64,000 nucleotides of DNA from Salinivirga cyanobacteriivorans (GCF_001443605.1 NZ_CP013118.1:3467501-3531500); one strand, 5' to 3'. Shown: positions 46,549 through 56,674, numbered from the stretch's first letter. The notes: a model not told the origin generated them from the sequence alone. Translations and numbers: made by a program.

Positions 46549-48333
46549 ATGAATATAGAACAGTACCTTAACCAGGAGATTCATAAGGCTTTAGAGCGGA
46601 TTTTTGAACAGGAAATCGATCCGAAGCAGGTTCAGATTCAAAGAACAAAAGCTGATTTTGAAGGAGATTTTACGTTAGTTGTATTTCCATTGCTTCGACT
46701 GGCAAAAACAAAACCCGAGGATGCCGCCAAACGAATCGGTGAATTTTTAGTTGAGAAATCTGTGGTTTTTGACCGGTTCAATGTGGTTAAAGGTTTTCTG
46801 AACCTTACATTGTCGCATGGATTTTGGTTAAATGCATTGCAGGATATTGTTCAACAACCTGATTTTGGTTTTGCAGAAAAGGGATCAGGCAAAAAAATCA
46901 TGATTGAGTATTCCTCCCCTAATACCAATAAACCACTACACCTGGGGCATATTAGAAACAATTTACTTGGCTATGCTGTGGCTCGTATTCTTGAAGCTTG
47001 TGGAAATGAGGTGGTTAAAGTAAATCTGGTGAACGACCGGGGTATTCATATTTGTAAGAGCATGCTGGCCTGGCAACGTTGGGGCGAAGGGAAAACACCC
47101 TCAGATTTAGGTGTGAAAGGAGATAAGTTAGTTGGTGACTTTTATGTACGTTTCGACCAGGAGTATAAAAAGCAAATTGAGGCGCTCAAACAAGAAGGAA
47201 AAACCGAGGACGAAGCCAAAGATCAGGCGCCCTTAATACTGGAAGCACGTGAAATGCTGCGCAAATGGGAAGATCGCGACCCTGAGGTGATGAAGTTGTG
47301 GGAACAGATGAATAGTTGGGTTTATGAAGGTTTCGATGAAACGTATAACCGGTTGGGAATTGAGTTTGATAAAGTATATTATGAGTCAGATACCTACAAA
47401 AAGGGGAAAGAGCTTGTACTGAATCATTTAGAAAAAGGATTGTTAAAGAAGAAGGAAGATGGTTCTGTGTGGGCTGATTTAACCGAAGATAAGTTAGATG
47501 AAAAGATCTTGCTGCGCAGCGATGGTACTTCAGTTTATATGACACAGGATTTGGGTACTGCCGTACAGCGATTTGCCGATTATGACATTGACCAACATGT
47601 TTATGTTGTTGGAAATGAGCAGGATTACCATTTTAAAGTCCTGTCGCTTATTTTAAAGAAGATGGGGTATGAATGGGCTACACAGCTGTTTCACCTTTCT
47701 TATGGCATGGTAGAATTGCCATCTGGTAAAATGAAATCAAGGGAGGGTACTGTGGTTGATGCCGATGATTTAATCGACACCATGATTAGTACTGCTGCAA
47801 AGGCATCGGCTGATTCTGGCAAACTTAAAGGAATGAGTAAAGCTGACATAGAATATGTACATAAAATAGTTGCACTTGGAGCGCTGAAGTATTTTATACT
47901 TAAAGTCGATCCTAAAAAAAATATGCTCTTCAACCCCGAGGAGTCCATTGATTTTAACGGTAATACAGGGCCGTTTATTCAGTACACTCATGCACGCATA
48001 CGCTCATTGATGCGGAAAGCAGATATAGAAAATCAACTACCGCAATTCCCGTTAAGCATAGATTTACAACCCAAAGAGCAAGAGCTTATTCAACAATTTG
48101 GACATTTTCCTAATGTGGTAGCCGAAGCAGGAAAAAGTATGAACCCCGGCATTGTAGCCAACTATTTGTTTGACCTTGTTAAGATCTTCAATCAGTTTTA
48201 CCACGATCATTCTGTGCTGAATGAGACCGATGAAGATGTTCGGAATCTGAGGTTAAACCTATCATGGCAAACCGGACAGATCATAAAAAATGGCATGTGG
48301 TTGCTGGGTATTGATGTCCCTGAGCGAATGTAA
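46549..48333 (+). CDS. argS: Arginyl-tRNA synthetase
   Basis: This 594-residue class I synthetase has the N-terminal Arg-tRNA-recognition domain (1-100), the HIGH-type motif HLGH within SSPNTNKPLHLGHIRNN (about 122-138) and the variant second signature GKMKSREGTVV in place of KMSKS, normal in many ArgRS. The C-terminal DALR anticodon domain (about 470-594) starts near FIQYTHARIRSL. It charges tRNA-Arg with arginine. Its stop is one base from the stop of the converging aroE gene, so no terminator fits between them. Confidence 0.97.
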   Translation: MNIEQYLNQEIHKALERIFEQEIDPKQVQIQRTKADFEGDFTLVVFPLLRLAKTKPEDAAKRIGEFLVEKSVVFDRFNVVKGFLNLTLSHGFWLNALQDIVQQPDFGFAEKGSGKKIMIEYSSPNTNKPLHLGHIRNNLLGYAVARILEACGNEVVKVNLVNDRGIHICKSMLAWQRWGEGKTPSDLGVKGDKLVGDFYVRFDQEYKKQIEALKQEGKTEDEAKDQAPLILEAREMLRKWEDRDPEVMKLWEQMNSWVYEGFDETYNRLGIEFDKVYYESDTYKKGKELVLNHLEKGLLKKKEDGSVWADLTEDKLDEKILLRSDGTSVYMTQDLGTAVQRFADYDIDQHVYVVGNEQDYHFKVLSLILKKMGYEWATQLFHLSYGMVELPSGKMKSREGTVVDADDLIDTMISTAAKASADSGKLKGMSKADIEYVHKIVALGALKYFILKVDPKKNMLFNPEESIDFNGNTGPFIQYTHARIRSLMRKADIENQLPQFPLSIDLQPKEQELIQQFGHFPNVVAEAGKSMNPGIVANYLFDLVKIFNQFYHDHSVLNETDEDVRNLRLNLSWQTGQIIKNGMWLLGIDVPERM

Positions 48334-48334
48334 G

Positions 48335-49075
48335 TTAGTCGTTTAACCAGATTTCAAGTGCCTTTTCTGCTTGTTTTTCAAGCATGAGTGCGCCATTTAT
48401 CGCTTTAGCTCCATGTTTTTTACCCAGCTTCATAAACGAAGTTTCAGCTGGATTATAAATCAGGTCAATTAAGGTATGCTCTTGCGTTATTCCCGCTTCA
48501 GGAATTGGTAAAACATTTTCTGTATCAGGGTGCATACCCACCGGTGTTGTATTTATTAATAAGTTGTACTTCCTAATTGTTTCGGGTGTAAGGTCCTTGT
48601 AGTGGAGTCCTGATTTGTTGCGTGTTACAATTTCAAAAGTTATGTTTTTATTCATAAGTGCATGCTTAACTGCCTGGGCAGCACCTCCGTCCCCAAAAAT
48701 AAGGGCGTTTTTATTTTGTATGCGATGTTCCTCCAGGGTTTGCTGGAATCCATAGATATCGGTATTATAACCTTCGAGTTCATATATGGTTCCTTTTCGC
48801 TTAACCTTAACTGTATTCACGGCGCCAATACCAGTTGCAACAGGCGATAATTTAGTAAGCCGGTTAAGTATTTGGTTTTTGTACGGTATGGTTACATTAA
48901 ATCCAATTATATCCTGATGCTTTTTTAGTAGTTGGGGTAATTCGTCAAGTGATTTCAGGGGGAACAATTCATACTTAATTTCTTTTAAATCAGGGCTGGA
49001 CAATAGCCGTTCGAAGATAGCCGGTGAGTGGCTGTGCGAAAGCGGAAACCCTATGAGACCTAAACGTTTTTGCAT
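48335..49075 (-). CDS. aroE: Shikimate dehydrogenase
   Basis: This 246-residue protein is somewhat shorter than the E. coli enzyme (272). It has the shikimate-binding GFPLSHSHSPAIF (about 9-21), catalytic lysine in NVTIPYKNQI, AVNTVKV and GYNTDIYGF, and the dinucleotide loop FGDGGAAQAVKHAL. It reduces 3-dehydroshikimate with NADPH in aromatic amino acid synthesis. It starts 2 bp after the stop of the DUF368 gene, probably in one transcript. Confidence 0.94.
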   Translation of the reverse strand: MQKRLGLIGFPLSHSHSPAIFERLLSSPDLKEIKYELFPLKSLDELPQLLKKHQDIIGFNVTIPYKNQILNRLTKLSPVATGIGAVNTVKVKRKGTIYELEGYNTDIYGFQQTLEEHRIQNKNALIFGDGGAAQAVKHALMNKNITFEIVTRNKSGLHYKDLTPETIRKYNLLINTTPVGMHPDTENVLPIPEAGITQEHTLIDLIYNPAETSFMKLGKKHGAKAINGALMLEKQAEKALEIWLND

Positions 49076-49077
49076 TA

Positions 49078-50001
49078 TTATTTTGTTAATTTTTTTGCGA
49101 AAAATTCAAATCCCCAAATAATCATAAACCCAATTACAGCAAATAATATGGCATATCCCCAAAAAGAGGGTGATTCAGTTATTTGTTCATAGGCATTTGG
49201 TCCCACATTCTTTTCAACCAGAGGCACTATTTCACCATGTCTGTTTACGTAGGTTTCAACTGTTTCTTTCCATGGCCATACTTTGTTCAGTGATCCAATC
49301 ATGAATCCTGCCAGTACCGAAATTGTAATGTCATGAAAACGATGTAAGAGGTAAGAAAGCAGGTTAGAAAAAGATAAAATTCCGATGATTGCACCAACTC
49401 CAAAAATGGCAATTATTGTTATATCGAACTGACTGATTGCTCCAATAATGTAGGCATATTTTCCCAATAAAAGTAAAATAAATGCACCCGAAATGCCCGG
49501 GAGAATCATAGCACAAATGGCCAATGCACCCGAAAACATGACAAACCACCAGGTTTCAGGTGTTTGAGCAGGCGTTAAAACTGTCACAAAATATGCAACT
49601 ATAGTTCCGGCTATCACGGCTATAACTTTGGAAAGTTCCCATTTCTTTATTTTTTTGAGAATGGTGATGGCAGAAGCAATGATGAGACCGAAAAAGAATG
49701 ACCACACCATAACAGGGTAGGTGCTTAGGAGCGTTTCCAATATTTTGGCCAATGAAAAAACACTTAAAAAAACGCCTGCAAAAACACTAACCAGAAACCA
49801 TCCGTTTATGTGTTGCCAGAAGCTTTTAACCCCTTCCTTAAACAGTAGTTTAACGGCTTGTGCGTCGATTGATTTTATTGAATCTACAAGTTCTTCATAA
49901 ATGCCGGTAATGAGGGCAATTGTACCGCCCGACACACCTGGCACTACATCGGCAGCTCCCATTGCTGCACCTTTTAACACATTAGTGATATATTTCAGCA
50001 T
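49078..50001 (-). CDS. DUF368 (PopT-type) undecaprenyl-phosphate translocase
   Basis: This 307-residue polytopic membrane protein has two copies of the family signature: GAADVVPGVSGGTIALITGIYE near the N-terminus and MILPGISGAFILLLLGKY in the middle. These re-entrant-like segments define DUF368. Members of this family (PopT) were reported in 2023 to recycle undecaprenyl phosphate across the inner membrane for envelope synthesis; assignment here is by family only. The upstream threonine-synthase-like gene ends 72 bp before it on the same strand, and aroE follows. Confidence 0.82.
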   Translation of the reverse strand: MLKYITNVLKGAAMGAADVVPGVSGGTIALITGIYEELVDSIKSIDAQAVKLLFKEGVKSFWQHINGWFLVSVFAGVFLSVFSLAKILETLLSTYPVMVWSFFFGLIIASAITILKKIKKWELSKVIAVIAGTIVAYFVTVLTPAQTPETWWFVMFSGALAICAMILPGISGAFILLLLGKYAYIIGAISQFDITIIAIFGVGAIIGILSFSNLLSYLLHRFHDITISVLAGFMIGSLNKVWPWKETVETYVNRHGEIVPLVEKNVGPNAYEQITESPSFWGYAILFAVIGFMIIWGFEFFAKKLTK

Positions 50002-50073
50002 TGTTTTCAGGTTTAGGTATAAAAATGCCGGAAAAGCATAAACTTATCCGGCAGTTTTCTTTATTTATTGCGT

Positions 50074-51408
50074 CTATTTTTTGTAGTTGATAAAAGGTTC
50101 CCACAATTTTTCACTGTAAACAGATCTTTCGTAACGATCTATTTCTTCAATAGATGAAGCATGTTGTGTGGTGTAAATCATCTCTTCCATAAAGTCGGGC
50201 GCTCTGCGCACGCCTTCGCCAACATTAATCATTATGGTTTCGCCATTTTTGATAATGCCCTGATGTAATGATTCAAAGAACCCGCCTACAGCAATTGCAG
50301 ATGCAGGTCCGATTTGTATGTGTTTGATGTAAGCAATGAGCCTTGAGATATCGGCAATCATTTTTTCATTGAATTCAATGATTTCACCATTGCTTTTTTT
50401 CGTAAGCCTTCCAATTATCGGGTATGTTCCGGGTTTTCCGGTTGCGAGTGTTGGTACTTTAGTCACCGGGTTTTCAAGTGTGGGGTAATCATTTTCCCAA
50501 CCTTCTGGGAATCCGTCCGCTTTGGCTTTGTCCCATGCCATACGCATTGGAGCACAATGGTCTGGCTGCACCATTATAAATCGTGGTAATTTAATCTCAA
50601 GTTCTGAGCCTTTCAAGTCATTCACCGCCTTATCTATGGCAATAGGTCCTGTACCTCCACTTAGGGCCTGTATATAAACGTCGGGCATTTTGTTTATTTG
50701 GCGAAGCCATTCAAATACCATGGTCTTTTTCGCCTCAACACGCATTGGGTCTGTATTTCCACCTGACAGTAATATGCCGTATTTTTCTGAATATTGCGAT
50801 GCTATTTCTTTGGCTTTGGCATAGTCGCCTTTAACCCGCACAACGCGCTGACCGTAGGTGTTTACTTCTGCTTCATTTGCTTTGAGTGCATCTTGTGGAA
50901 TAAATACTGTAAGCGATATACCTGCTTTTGCTAAATAATGGGCAAAAGCATTTGCAATATTACCTGTACTGGCCACGGCATACTCTTTTATACCGTTTTC
51001 TTTTAGAGCGGAGGCTGCAACAGCTGCTGCTACATCTTTAAAAGTACCTGTGCCGGGGTTCATATCATTCCGGTAGGCTACAACTTCGCAGTCAATTCCG
51101 TAATGTTTCTTTGCAAAATCGGCAAGGAAATCCCAGTTTTCAACCGGAATTACACCTTCTCCTGAGGTGATGATATTTTCGCGATCATTTATTGGCAAGA
51201 AATCGAAATAGTGAAAAACATTTTCTGCTTTCCCGTTCTGTTCATTAATAAATGATTTAACGTTATTTATATTTTCGCTGTATTCAGCATACACAACTTT
51301 ATGTCCACATTTAGGACATTTCTGCATGTGGCCAAACCATTCGCTCAGGTCTTCTACAACATATTGGCACTTTTCGCACCGAAGTTGAAATTTCCGGTTT
51401 TCCTTCAT
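50074..51408 (-). CDS. PLP-dependent threonine-synthase-like enzyme with zinc-ribbon N-terminus
   Basis: This 444-residue protein has an N-terminal four-cysteine ribbon (LRCEKCQYVV...KCPKCGHKVVY, about 9-41), followed by a fold-type II PLP domain. The PLP lysine is in NPGTGTFKDVAAA, the phosphate loop in ALSGGTGPIAI, and ASTGNIANAFAHYLAKAG is typical of threonine synthase. Related enzymes include threonine synthase and cysteate synthase (O-phosphoserine + sulfite). No hom or thrB is nearby, so the reaction cannot be fixed. Sulfonolipid-making Bacteroidota need cysteate, which makes cysteate synthase a fair alternative (inference). Confidence 0.78.
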   Translation of the reverse strand: MKENRKFQLRCEKCQYVVEDLSEWFGHMQKCPKCGHKVVYAEYSENINNVKSFINEQNGKAENVFHYFDFLPINDRENIITSGEGVIPVENWDFLADFAKKHYGIDCEVVAYRNDMNPGTGTFKDVAAAVAASALKENGIKEYAVASTGNIANAFAHYLAKAGISLTVFIPQDALKANEAEVNTYGQRVVRVKGDYAKAKEIASQYSEKYGILLSGGNTDPMRVEAKKTMVFEWLRQINKMPDVYIQALSGGTGPIAIDKAVNDLKGSELEIKLPRFIMVQPDHCAPMRMAWDKAKADGFPEGWENDYPTLENPVTKVPTLATGKPGTYPIIGRLTKKSNGEIIEFNEKMIADISRLIAYIKHIQIGPASAIAVGGFFESLHQGIIKNGETIMINVGEGVRRAPDFMEEMIYTTQHASSIEEIDRYERSVYSEKLWEPFINYKK

Positions 51409-51440
51409 TTTATATCGTGTTTACTAATATTACTTTATCA

Positions 51441-52853
51441 TTAAAGTCCTTCATATAAATTGACGAGCTTTTTAACAGCGTCAAAGCTAAGTATTTTTGG
51501 GTAAAAATAGACAAAGTTGTTAAAGGCTTCCTTGTCTTTTTTGAGTCCGCTTTCAATTTTATTTAACCCTTCAGTGAGCTCATCATTTTCAACTAAAGCT
51601 GCTCCCCATAAATAATAAAAAGCCGGGTCACGGAATGTTTCTAACGCTGTTTCACAAAGCTCTATTGTTTCCTTGTATTCTTTTAATTCAAAATGGCACT
51701 CGGCAAGATGTACACGTGCTTTTTCATCAAAAGGGTCAAGTTTTATTACCTTTTTATATGATTTTACAGCATACGTCAGGTATTTCATGCTCTGCTGAAT
51801 GGTAGCAAGTCTTAACCAGAATAGTGGTTCTTCGGGGTCTATTTTTATCGCTTTCCTTACGTAAACCAGGCTTTCTGTAATTTTATTTTCGTCGTAATAA
51901 ATTTCTCCTATTCCAAACCATGCATCGGCAAAGTCAGGGTCCAGGCTCAGGGTTTTTTCAAAGTTTAGCATGGCCTGGTCTTTTTGGCCTGTTTGGTAGT
52001 AACTTTCTGCCAGGTAAAAGTAGGCATGCAGGTTTTTACCTTCGTGCGATATAAGCTCTTCGAGGTAATTTATGGCCTTGTCATATTGTTCATCACGACT
52101 GTAAATGAGAGCAATACTAAAGTAAGCCGAGGCGTATTCGGGCTCTATGGCAGCTGCAAACTCGTAGGCGTCCAGTGCCATTTTAGTATCGTTTTTATAC
52201 TCGTAAAGGTTCCCCAATTGGTGCCAAATCATTTCGTTAAACGGATCTCGATCAAGATATTTATCAAACTCTTCAATGGCCTGGGAAATCTGGTTTAATT
52301 CTTTGTAGCAGGTACCCAAATCAATGAGCGCTTCGAAATCGTACTGGTCTATTTCAAGTACCTGATGCAAATAATTTACAGCGCTATGGTACTCTCCCTT
52401 GTCCATCAGGTCGTCTGTAATCATGTATAACAGCGAAATTTTTTCGTCGATCTCAGCAAGTGTGAGTGCTGCATCGAAGTACCTGATGGCTTTGTTGAGT
52501 TTATCTGTGGCCAGTTGTAATTTTCCCAAATAGTAATAAATCTCAGCATCCGCTTTATTGGTGTTTAGCAGGTCTTTGAGTATGTTTTTGGCGCGCTTGA
52601 AGTTTTGTGTAATAATTGAAAACTGAGCATCTTTAAGAATTAATTCTTCTGCATTAGGGTGTTGCTTTAACCCAATTTTAAGTGCTTGTTTGGCTTTCTC
52701 TTTTTGGTTGGTGTCAATCAAATAATTGATTATTTCAGTGAATATTTCCACATCAAAATACTTTGCTCTTTCAAGTGTGAGCATTTCATCGAACTGCTTC
52801 AAAATATCACTAAAATCCTCATTATAATTGAATTTATCTGGTATATGCATCAT
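51441..52853 (-). CDS. Tetratricopeptide repeat protein
   Basis: This protein of about 470 residues is built almost entirely of TPR units (about 10-12 in a row), for example YYLGKLQLATDKLNKAIRYFDAAL and AYFYLAESYYQTGQKDQAMLNFEKTL (shown in part: YLGKLQLATDKLNKAI, AESYYQTGQKDQA). There is no signal peptide or membrane helix, so it is a cytoplasmic scaffold or adaptor of unknown partners. I chose the ATG at 52853 (MMHIP); a TTG three codons upstream is unlikely. It is 32 bp upstream of the PLP enzyme on the same strand, so co-transcription is likely. Confidence 0.8.
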   Translation of the reverse strand: MMHIPDKFNYNEDFSDILKQFDEMLTLERAKYFDVEIFTEIINYLIDTNQKEKAKQALKIGLKQHPNAEELILKDAQFSIITQNFKRAKNILKDLLNTNKADAEIYYYLGKLQLATDKLNKAIRYFDAALTLAEIDEKISLLYMITDDLMDKGEYHSAVNYLHQVLEIDQYDFEALIDLGTCYKELNQISQAIEEFDKYLDRDPFNEMIWHQLGNLYEYKNDTKMALDAYEFAAAIEPEYASAYFSIALIYSRDEQYDKAINYLEELISHEGKNLHAYFYLAESYYQTGQKDQAMLNFEKTLSLDPDFADAWFGIGEIYYDENKITESLVYVRKAIKIDPEEPLFWLRLATIQQSMKYLTYAVKSYKKVIKLDPFDEKARVHLAECHFELKEYKETIELCETALETFRDPAFYYLWGAALVENDELTEGLNKIESGLKKDKEAFNNFVYFYPKILSFDAVKKLVNLYEGL

Positions 52854-52936
52854 ATTCGGCAAGTAGATTAAAAATCGTTTTGCTCATTTTAAAAATGAGG
52901 ACAAAGGTGCGAAAAAAATGTGTAAACACCTAACTA

Positions 52937-54487
52937 TTAAAACCTGTGTTCCTTGCGCAGAAGATCGTTAATGGTTTTCACCGGATTAAACGTTTCCATT
53001 GGCACTTCTACAAAAATTGTAGTCCAGTTTGCCATAGCGCCATTCCATAATCCAGGATGCTCAAGTGCTTTTACTGGTTCACCTTTCATTGTTTTGTGTG
53101 AAATAAAGCCAGTTTCCGGATCAGCATATTTGGCAAGATCAAATTTATTGCCTTTAAAATCTTTGGTTGAGCAGGCAATGTCAACTGGGTTGAAATGTGT
53201 GGCAGCCTCAAAAACCTTCATTTGAGTTTTGTCATCTTTGTCAAACTGCGAACTTTCCACAATCTGAAGGCTTTCTTCTTCATTACCATCTTCTACCCAA
53301 AACGGGCCTCCACCCGGTTCATCTTCATTCTTAACCATTCCGCAAACTCTGAAGGGACGGTTCAATTTTTCAACCAGGTACTTAATTTTTTGTGGTTTCT
53401 CAAAGCTTTTAAAATCATTCGGAATATCAATATTCAATAGTTGATTGGCAAAATTTGCAATTTTTGTAACGTAAGCGTCTTTCAACTCTTCATCGCCCGT
53501 AAGCTTTTCCAGGTAATGATTGATTTTATCTTTAAAATCCAGTAAAACCCCACCAAGTAGTTCTTTGTATTCAACAGTAACCGGCTTTAATCGATCGGTT
53601 ACAATATTGTCGATGTTTTTTATGAAAATTAAATCGGCATCTATTTCATTAAGGTTAACCAATAATGATCCGTGGCCACCGGGTCTGAACATAAGGTTTC
53701 CTTCATCGTCCCTGACCGGTTCATTTTCCATGGTTACAGCAATGGTGTCGGTATGTGCTTTTTGAACAGATAAATCAATGTTGAATTTAACATTGAAACG
53801 TTCTTCATATGTGGGGATTATTTCATTTATGTGTTTTTCAAACGAATCATAAAATTCCGGCGAAACTGTAAAATGAATATTGACTTCTTTGTTGGATTTG
53901 GCATACATGGCACCCTCAACTAAATGTTCCTCAAGTGCGGTGCGCTCTTCGTTTTTGTATTTATGGAATTTGATTAATCCTTTTGGGTAGTTTCCATAAT
54001 TGAGACCTTTCTCTGATACTATGAGATTGAGGGCTCCAACATAGTCTTTTTTATTAAATTTACTTTCAATGCAGTCTCCTTTTTCGGAACAAATTTGTTC
54101 TAAGTCGTCATAAAAAGCAAAATCATGGATATGCTCGCAAAGGAAATACACTGAATTTGGTCCGCGATCTGTTAAAAGTTCCAAATATTTTTGTTCTGAA
54201 CCGTCATAGGCTGCAAGTATCTCAAATATTTTTTTGAACATGCGGCTTGCAGCGCCGCTTGCAGGAACAAATTTACATATTTTGGCGTTTTTTTGTTTTT
54301 TTTGATAGAGGCTTCTCAACTTTTCTTTATCCTCGTCGCCATATCTGTTGATACCCTTGTCCAGTGTTGCCGGCGCTATAATATTTAGTTGTGGATAACC
54401 GGTCTTAAACCTTTCCAGTTGTTGCTTAACCATTTGGGCATTCATGCCTTTTTCCTGCAGTTGTTGTTTATCCTTATCTGTGAGCAT
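52937..54487 (-). CDS. DUF4301 family protein
   Basis: This 516-residue soluble protein contains CKFVPASGAASRMFKKIFE near residue 70, the RPGGHGSLLVNLN motif near 265, and later RPFRVCGMVKNEDEPGGGPFWV (shown in part: VCGMVKNEDEPGGGPF). These segments define DUF4301, which is widespread in Bacteroidota. The PASGAASRMFK and GGHGSL motifs recall nucleotide-sugar pyrophosphorylases, so a nucleotidyltransferase-like fold is plausible (inference); no reaction is known to me. The ATG at 54487 is preferred over an upstream TTG. It is transcribed alone. Confidence 0.82.
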   Translation of the reverse strand: MLTDKDKQQLQEKGMNAQMVKQQLERFKTGYPQLNIIAPATLDKGINRYGDEDKEKLRSLYQKKQKNAKICKFVPASGAASRMFKKIFEILAAYDGSEQKYLELLTDRGPNSVYFLCEHIHDFAFYDDLEQICSEKGDCIESKFNKKDYVGALNLIVSEKGLNYGNYPKGLIKFHKYKNEERTALEEHLVEGAMYAKSNKEVNIHFTVSPEFYDSFEKHINEIIPTYEERFNVKFNIDLSVQKAHTDTIAVTMENEPVRDDEGNLMFRPGGHGSLLVNLNEIDADLIFIKNIDNIVTDRLKPVTVEYKELLGGVLLDFKDKINHYLEKLTGDEELKDAYVTKIANFANQLLNIDIPNDFKSFEKPQKIKYLVEKLNRPFRVCGMVKNEDEPGGGPFWVEDGNEEESLQIVESSQFDKDDKTQMKVFEAATHFNPVDIACSTKDFKGNKFDLAKYADPETGFISHKTMKGEPVKALEHPGLWNGAMANWTTIFVEVPMETFNPVKTINDLLRKEHRF

Positions 54488-54582
54488 AACCAATTAGATT
54501 TATAGGATTTCCATGAGAATCAAAAATAATCATATTTTTAATAATTTGGCAAATTATAAGGCTTTTACCTTTTAAAGCCTTT

Positions 54583-55488
54583 TTAAGTGTTTGTATTGGA
54601 GGGTTTTCGGAATTTGTTTGCATATTCAGTCCAGATTATGCCCGCAACAATAAGCACCAGGCCTCCAATGGTGGAGATGAGGATGGGCTCATGTAATAAC
54701 GCGTTTATAAATACCAGCGACAAAAATGGTGAGAAATAAATGTAATGGCTGATTTTATCGGTTGAAGATGCTAGTTGCATGGCTTTAAGCCAAATTACAA
54801 AGGTAAGGGCCATCTCGAATAATGCTGCGTATATTGCTGCCAGACCGCCTTGAAGCTGCGGAACTGGCAATCCATCTGTCAGTAATGTGTATGGTACCAT
54901 TAAAACTATGGCAGATGTGAAGTTTAACCATATTTGTTGTATTGGATGTGTGTGCGAAAGCTTATTTACAATCCAGTACGAAGCCCAAATTAAACTGCTA
55001 CCAACAGCAAGCAAAATTCCGGTTAGGTTAACTTCAAGAGCTGAATGCATGCTGCCATAAGAAATAACGAATACTCCGCCAAATGAAATCAGCATACCCC
55101 AAAAGACCATCGGTTTAAAAGCCTGGCGCAAAAAGATGGAGGAAAAAATTACCAGTACAAGCGGCCATGTATAGTTCAATGATTGCGCAATTTGTGCAGG
55201 TAGCTGGTTGTAGGCATGAAACAGTACCAGGTAGTAAGCAAAAGGATTTAATATGCCTCCGGCCAGTGCGAGGTACTTGCTGCGCTTATCGACTCTTATT
55301 TTCCATTTTCCCGTACTCAGTATAATAATAGTAAGTATTACCCATGCAATGATGATTACCCAGCATAGAAACTGGGTTGGAGTAAGTTGTTCAAGTCCGA
55401 ATTTAAAGGCAGTAGCTACTGTTGACCAGAAAAATGTAGCCAGAAGAGCCAGTAAAGTAGCTTGTTTATTGTTCGATAAGTTCCCCAT
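54583..55488 (-). CDS. EamA/DMT-family transporter
   Basis: This 301-residue protein has ten predicted transmembrane helices in two EamA repeats: ALLATFFWSTVATAFKFGLEQLTP at the start of the first and LTGILLAVGSSLIWASYWIVNKLSH at the start of the second (shown in part: FFWSTVATAFKFG, GSSLIWASYWIVNK). It is a drug/metabolite exporter or importer of unknown substrate. It is divergent from pta across 178 bp. There is no partner gene on its strand. Confidence 0.86.
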   Translation of the reverse strand: MGNLSNNKQATLLALLATFFWSTVATAFKFGLEQLTPTQFLCWVIIIAWVILTIIILSTGKWKIRVDKRSKYLALAGGILNPFAYYLVLFHAYNQLPAQIAQSLNYTWPLVLVIFSSIFLRQAFKPMVFWGMLISFGGVFVISYGSMHSALEVNLTGILLAVGSSLIWASYWIVNKLSHTHPIQQIWLNFTSAIVLMVPYTLLTDGLPVPQLQGGLAAIYAALFEMALTFVIWLKAMQLASSTDKISHYIYFSPFLSLVFINALLHEPILISTIGGLVLIVAGIIWTEYANKFRKPSNTNT

Positions 55489-55621
55489 TGCACATAATTT
55501 TAGTACAAAAAAACAAGATAATCCCGGAAATCCATCAAGGTTATATTAAAACATTGATATTTAACATATTTTTTTTTTGGCTCTTTTTTAGAATTTTGCC
55601 CCACAATTGACCAAAAATTGT

Positions 55622-55629
55622 TATCTTTG
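55622..55629 (+). promoter_or_regulatory. -7 box of pta
   Basis: TATCTTTG followed by GGCA is a perfect TAnnTTTG match, 37 bp before the pta ATG. Confidence 0.65.
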
Positions 55630-55666
55630 GGCATTTATGGAATGCATGTTAAAATACTGATTTACA

Positions 55667-56674
55667 ATGGATTTAATTACAACGATTAAGGAAAAAGCGA
55701 AAGCGAATAAGCAAAGAATAGTTTTACCGGAAGGCACAGAAGCCAGAACACTTGAAGCAGCCAATATTTTGATAAAAGAGGGTATTGCTGATATAATATT
55801 GTTAGGAGACGAAGCAAGGATTAAAGCAATGGCGCAAGAAGCAGGTTTTTCTGAAATAGAAAAAGCACAAATTGTAGATCCTAAAGCGCATCCTAAAAAA
55901 TCAGAATATATTGATGCCCTTGTAGAAATTCGAAAAAAGAAAGGGCTAACTAAAGAAGAGGCTGAAAAGTTACTGAATGATCCATTGTATCTTGCAGTAA
56001 TGATGATAAAACAAGGCGATGCAGACGGGGAAGTAGCTGGAGCAGACAATGCCACAGGAGACGTATTGCGCCCCGCTTTTCAGATTGTAAAAACCAAACC
56101 CGGCATCAGTGTTGTGTCTGGTGCATTTTTTATGATTTTGCCCGATAAAACATATGGCGAATCAGGTATTTTAGTTTTTGCCGATTGCGCAGTTCATCCC
56201 AATCCTACAGCTAAAGAACTTGCCGAAATTGCTGTGGCAACAGGAGAAACAACAAAAGCAATAGGCGGTTTTGAACCTCGAATTGCCATGCTATCATTTT
56301 CTACTAAAGGAAGCGCCAAAAATGAAATGGTCGATAAAGTTGTTGATGCTACAAAAATGGCTCAGGAAAAAGCTCCGGACCTGAAAATCGATGGTGAGCT
56401 ACAATCTGATGCGGCCATTATTCCCGCTATTGGCAATAAAAAAGCACCTGGTAGTGAAATTGCAGGTAAAGCAAATGTATTGGTATTTCCTACATTAGAA
56501 ACTGGGAATATTACATACAAACTTGTGCAGCGTTTGGCAGGTGCAGAAGCTATAGGTCCGGTATTGCAGGGTATGGCTGCACCAATAAACGACTTGTCTC
56601 GTGGCTGCTCAGTAAGCGATATTGTAAATTTAGTTGCTATTACAGTAAATCAGGCTGCCAGCGAAAAACAATAA
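55667..56674 (+). CDS. pta: Phosphate acetyltransferase
   Basis: This 335-residue short (type I) phosphotransacetylase lacks the N-terminal regulatory domains of the E. coli enzyme. Motifs include RIVLPEGTEARTLEAA at the N-terminus, GAFFMILPD, and the catalytic SRGCSVSDIVNLVAIT segment with the serine, arginine and aspartate of the active site. It converts acetyl-CoA + Pi to acetyl phosphate + CoA. It starts a run of six plus-strand genes for acyl-CoA to acid conversion; ackA is the next but one gene. Confidence 0.95.
   Translation: MDLITTIKEKAKANKQRIVLPEGTEARTLEAANILIKEGIADIILLGDEARIKAMAQEAGFSEIEKAQIVDPKAHPKKSEYIDALVEIRKKKGLTKEEAEKLLNDPLYLAVMMIKQGDADGEVAGADNATGDVLRPAFQIVKTKPGISVVSGAFFMILPDKTYGESGILVFADCAVHPNPTAKELAEIAVATGETTKAIGGFEPRIAMLSFSTKGSAKNEMVDKVVDATKMAQEKAPDLKIDGELQSDAAIIPAIGNKKAPGSEIAGKANVLVFPTLETGNITYKLVQRLAGAEAIGPVLQGMAAPINDLSRGCSVSDIVNLVAITVNQAASEKQ

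Noticed and set aside
47186-47545. Minus-strand frame inside argS
   Set aside because: It is antisense to a fully supported tRNA synthetase and has no domain features.
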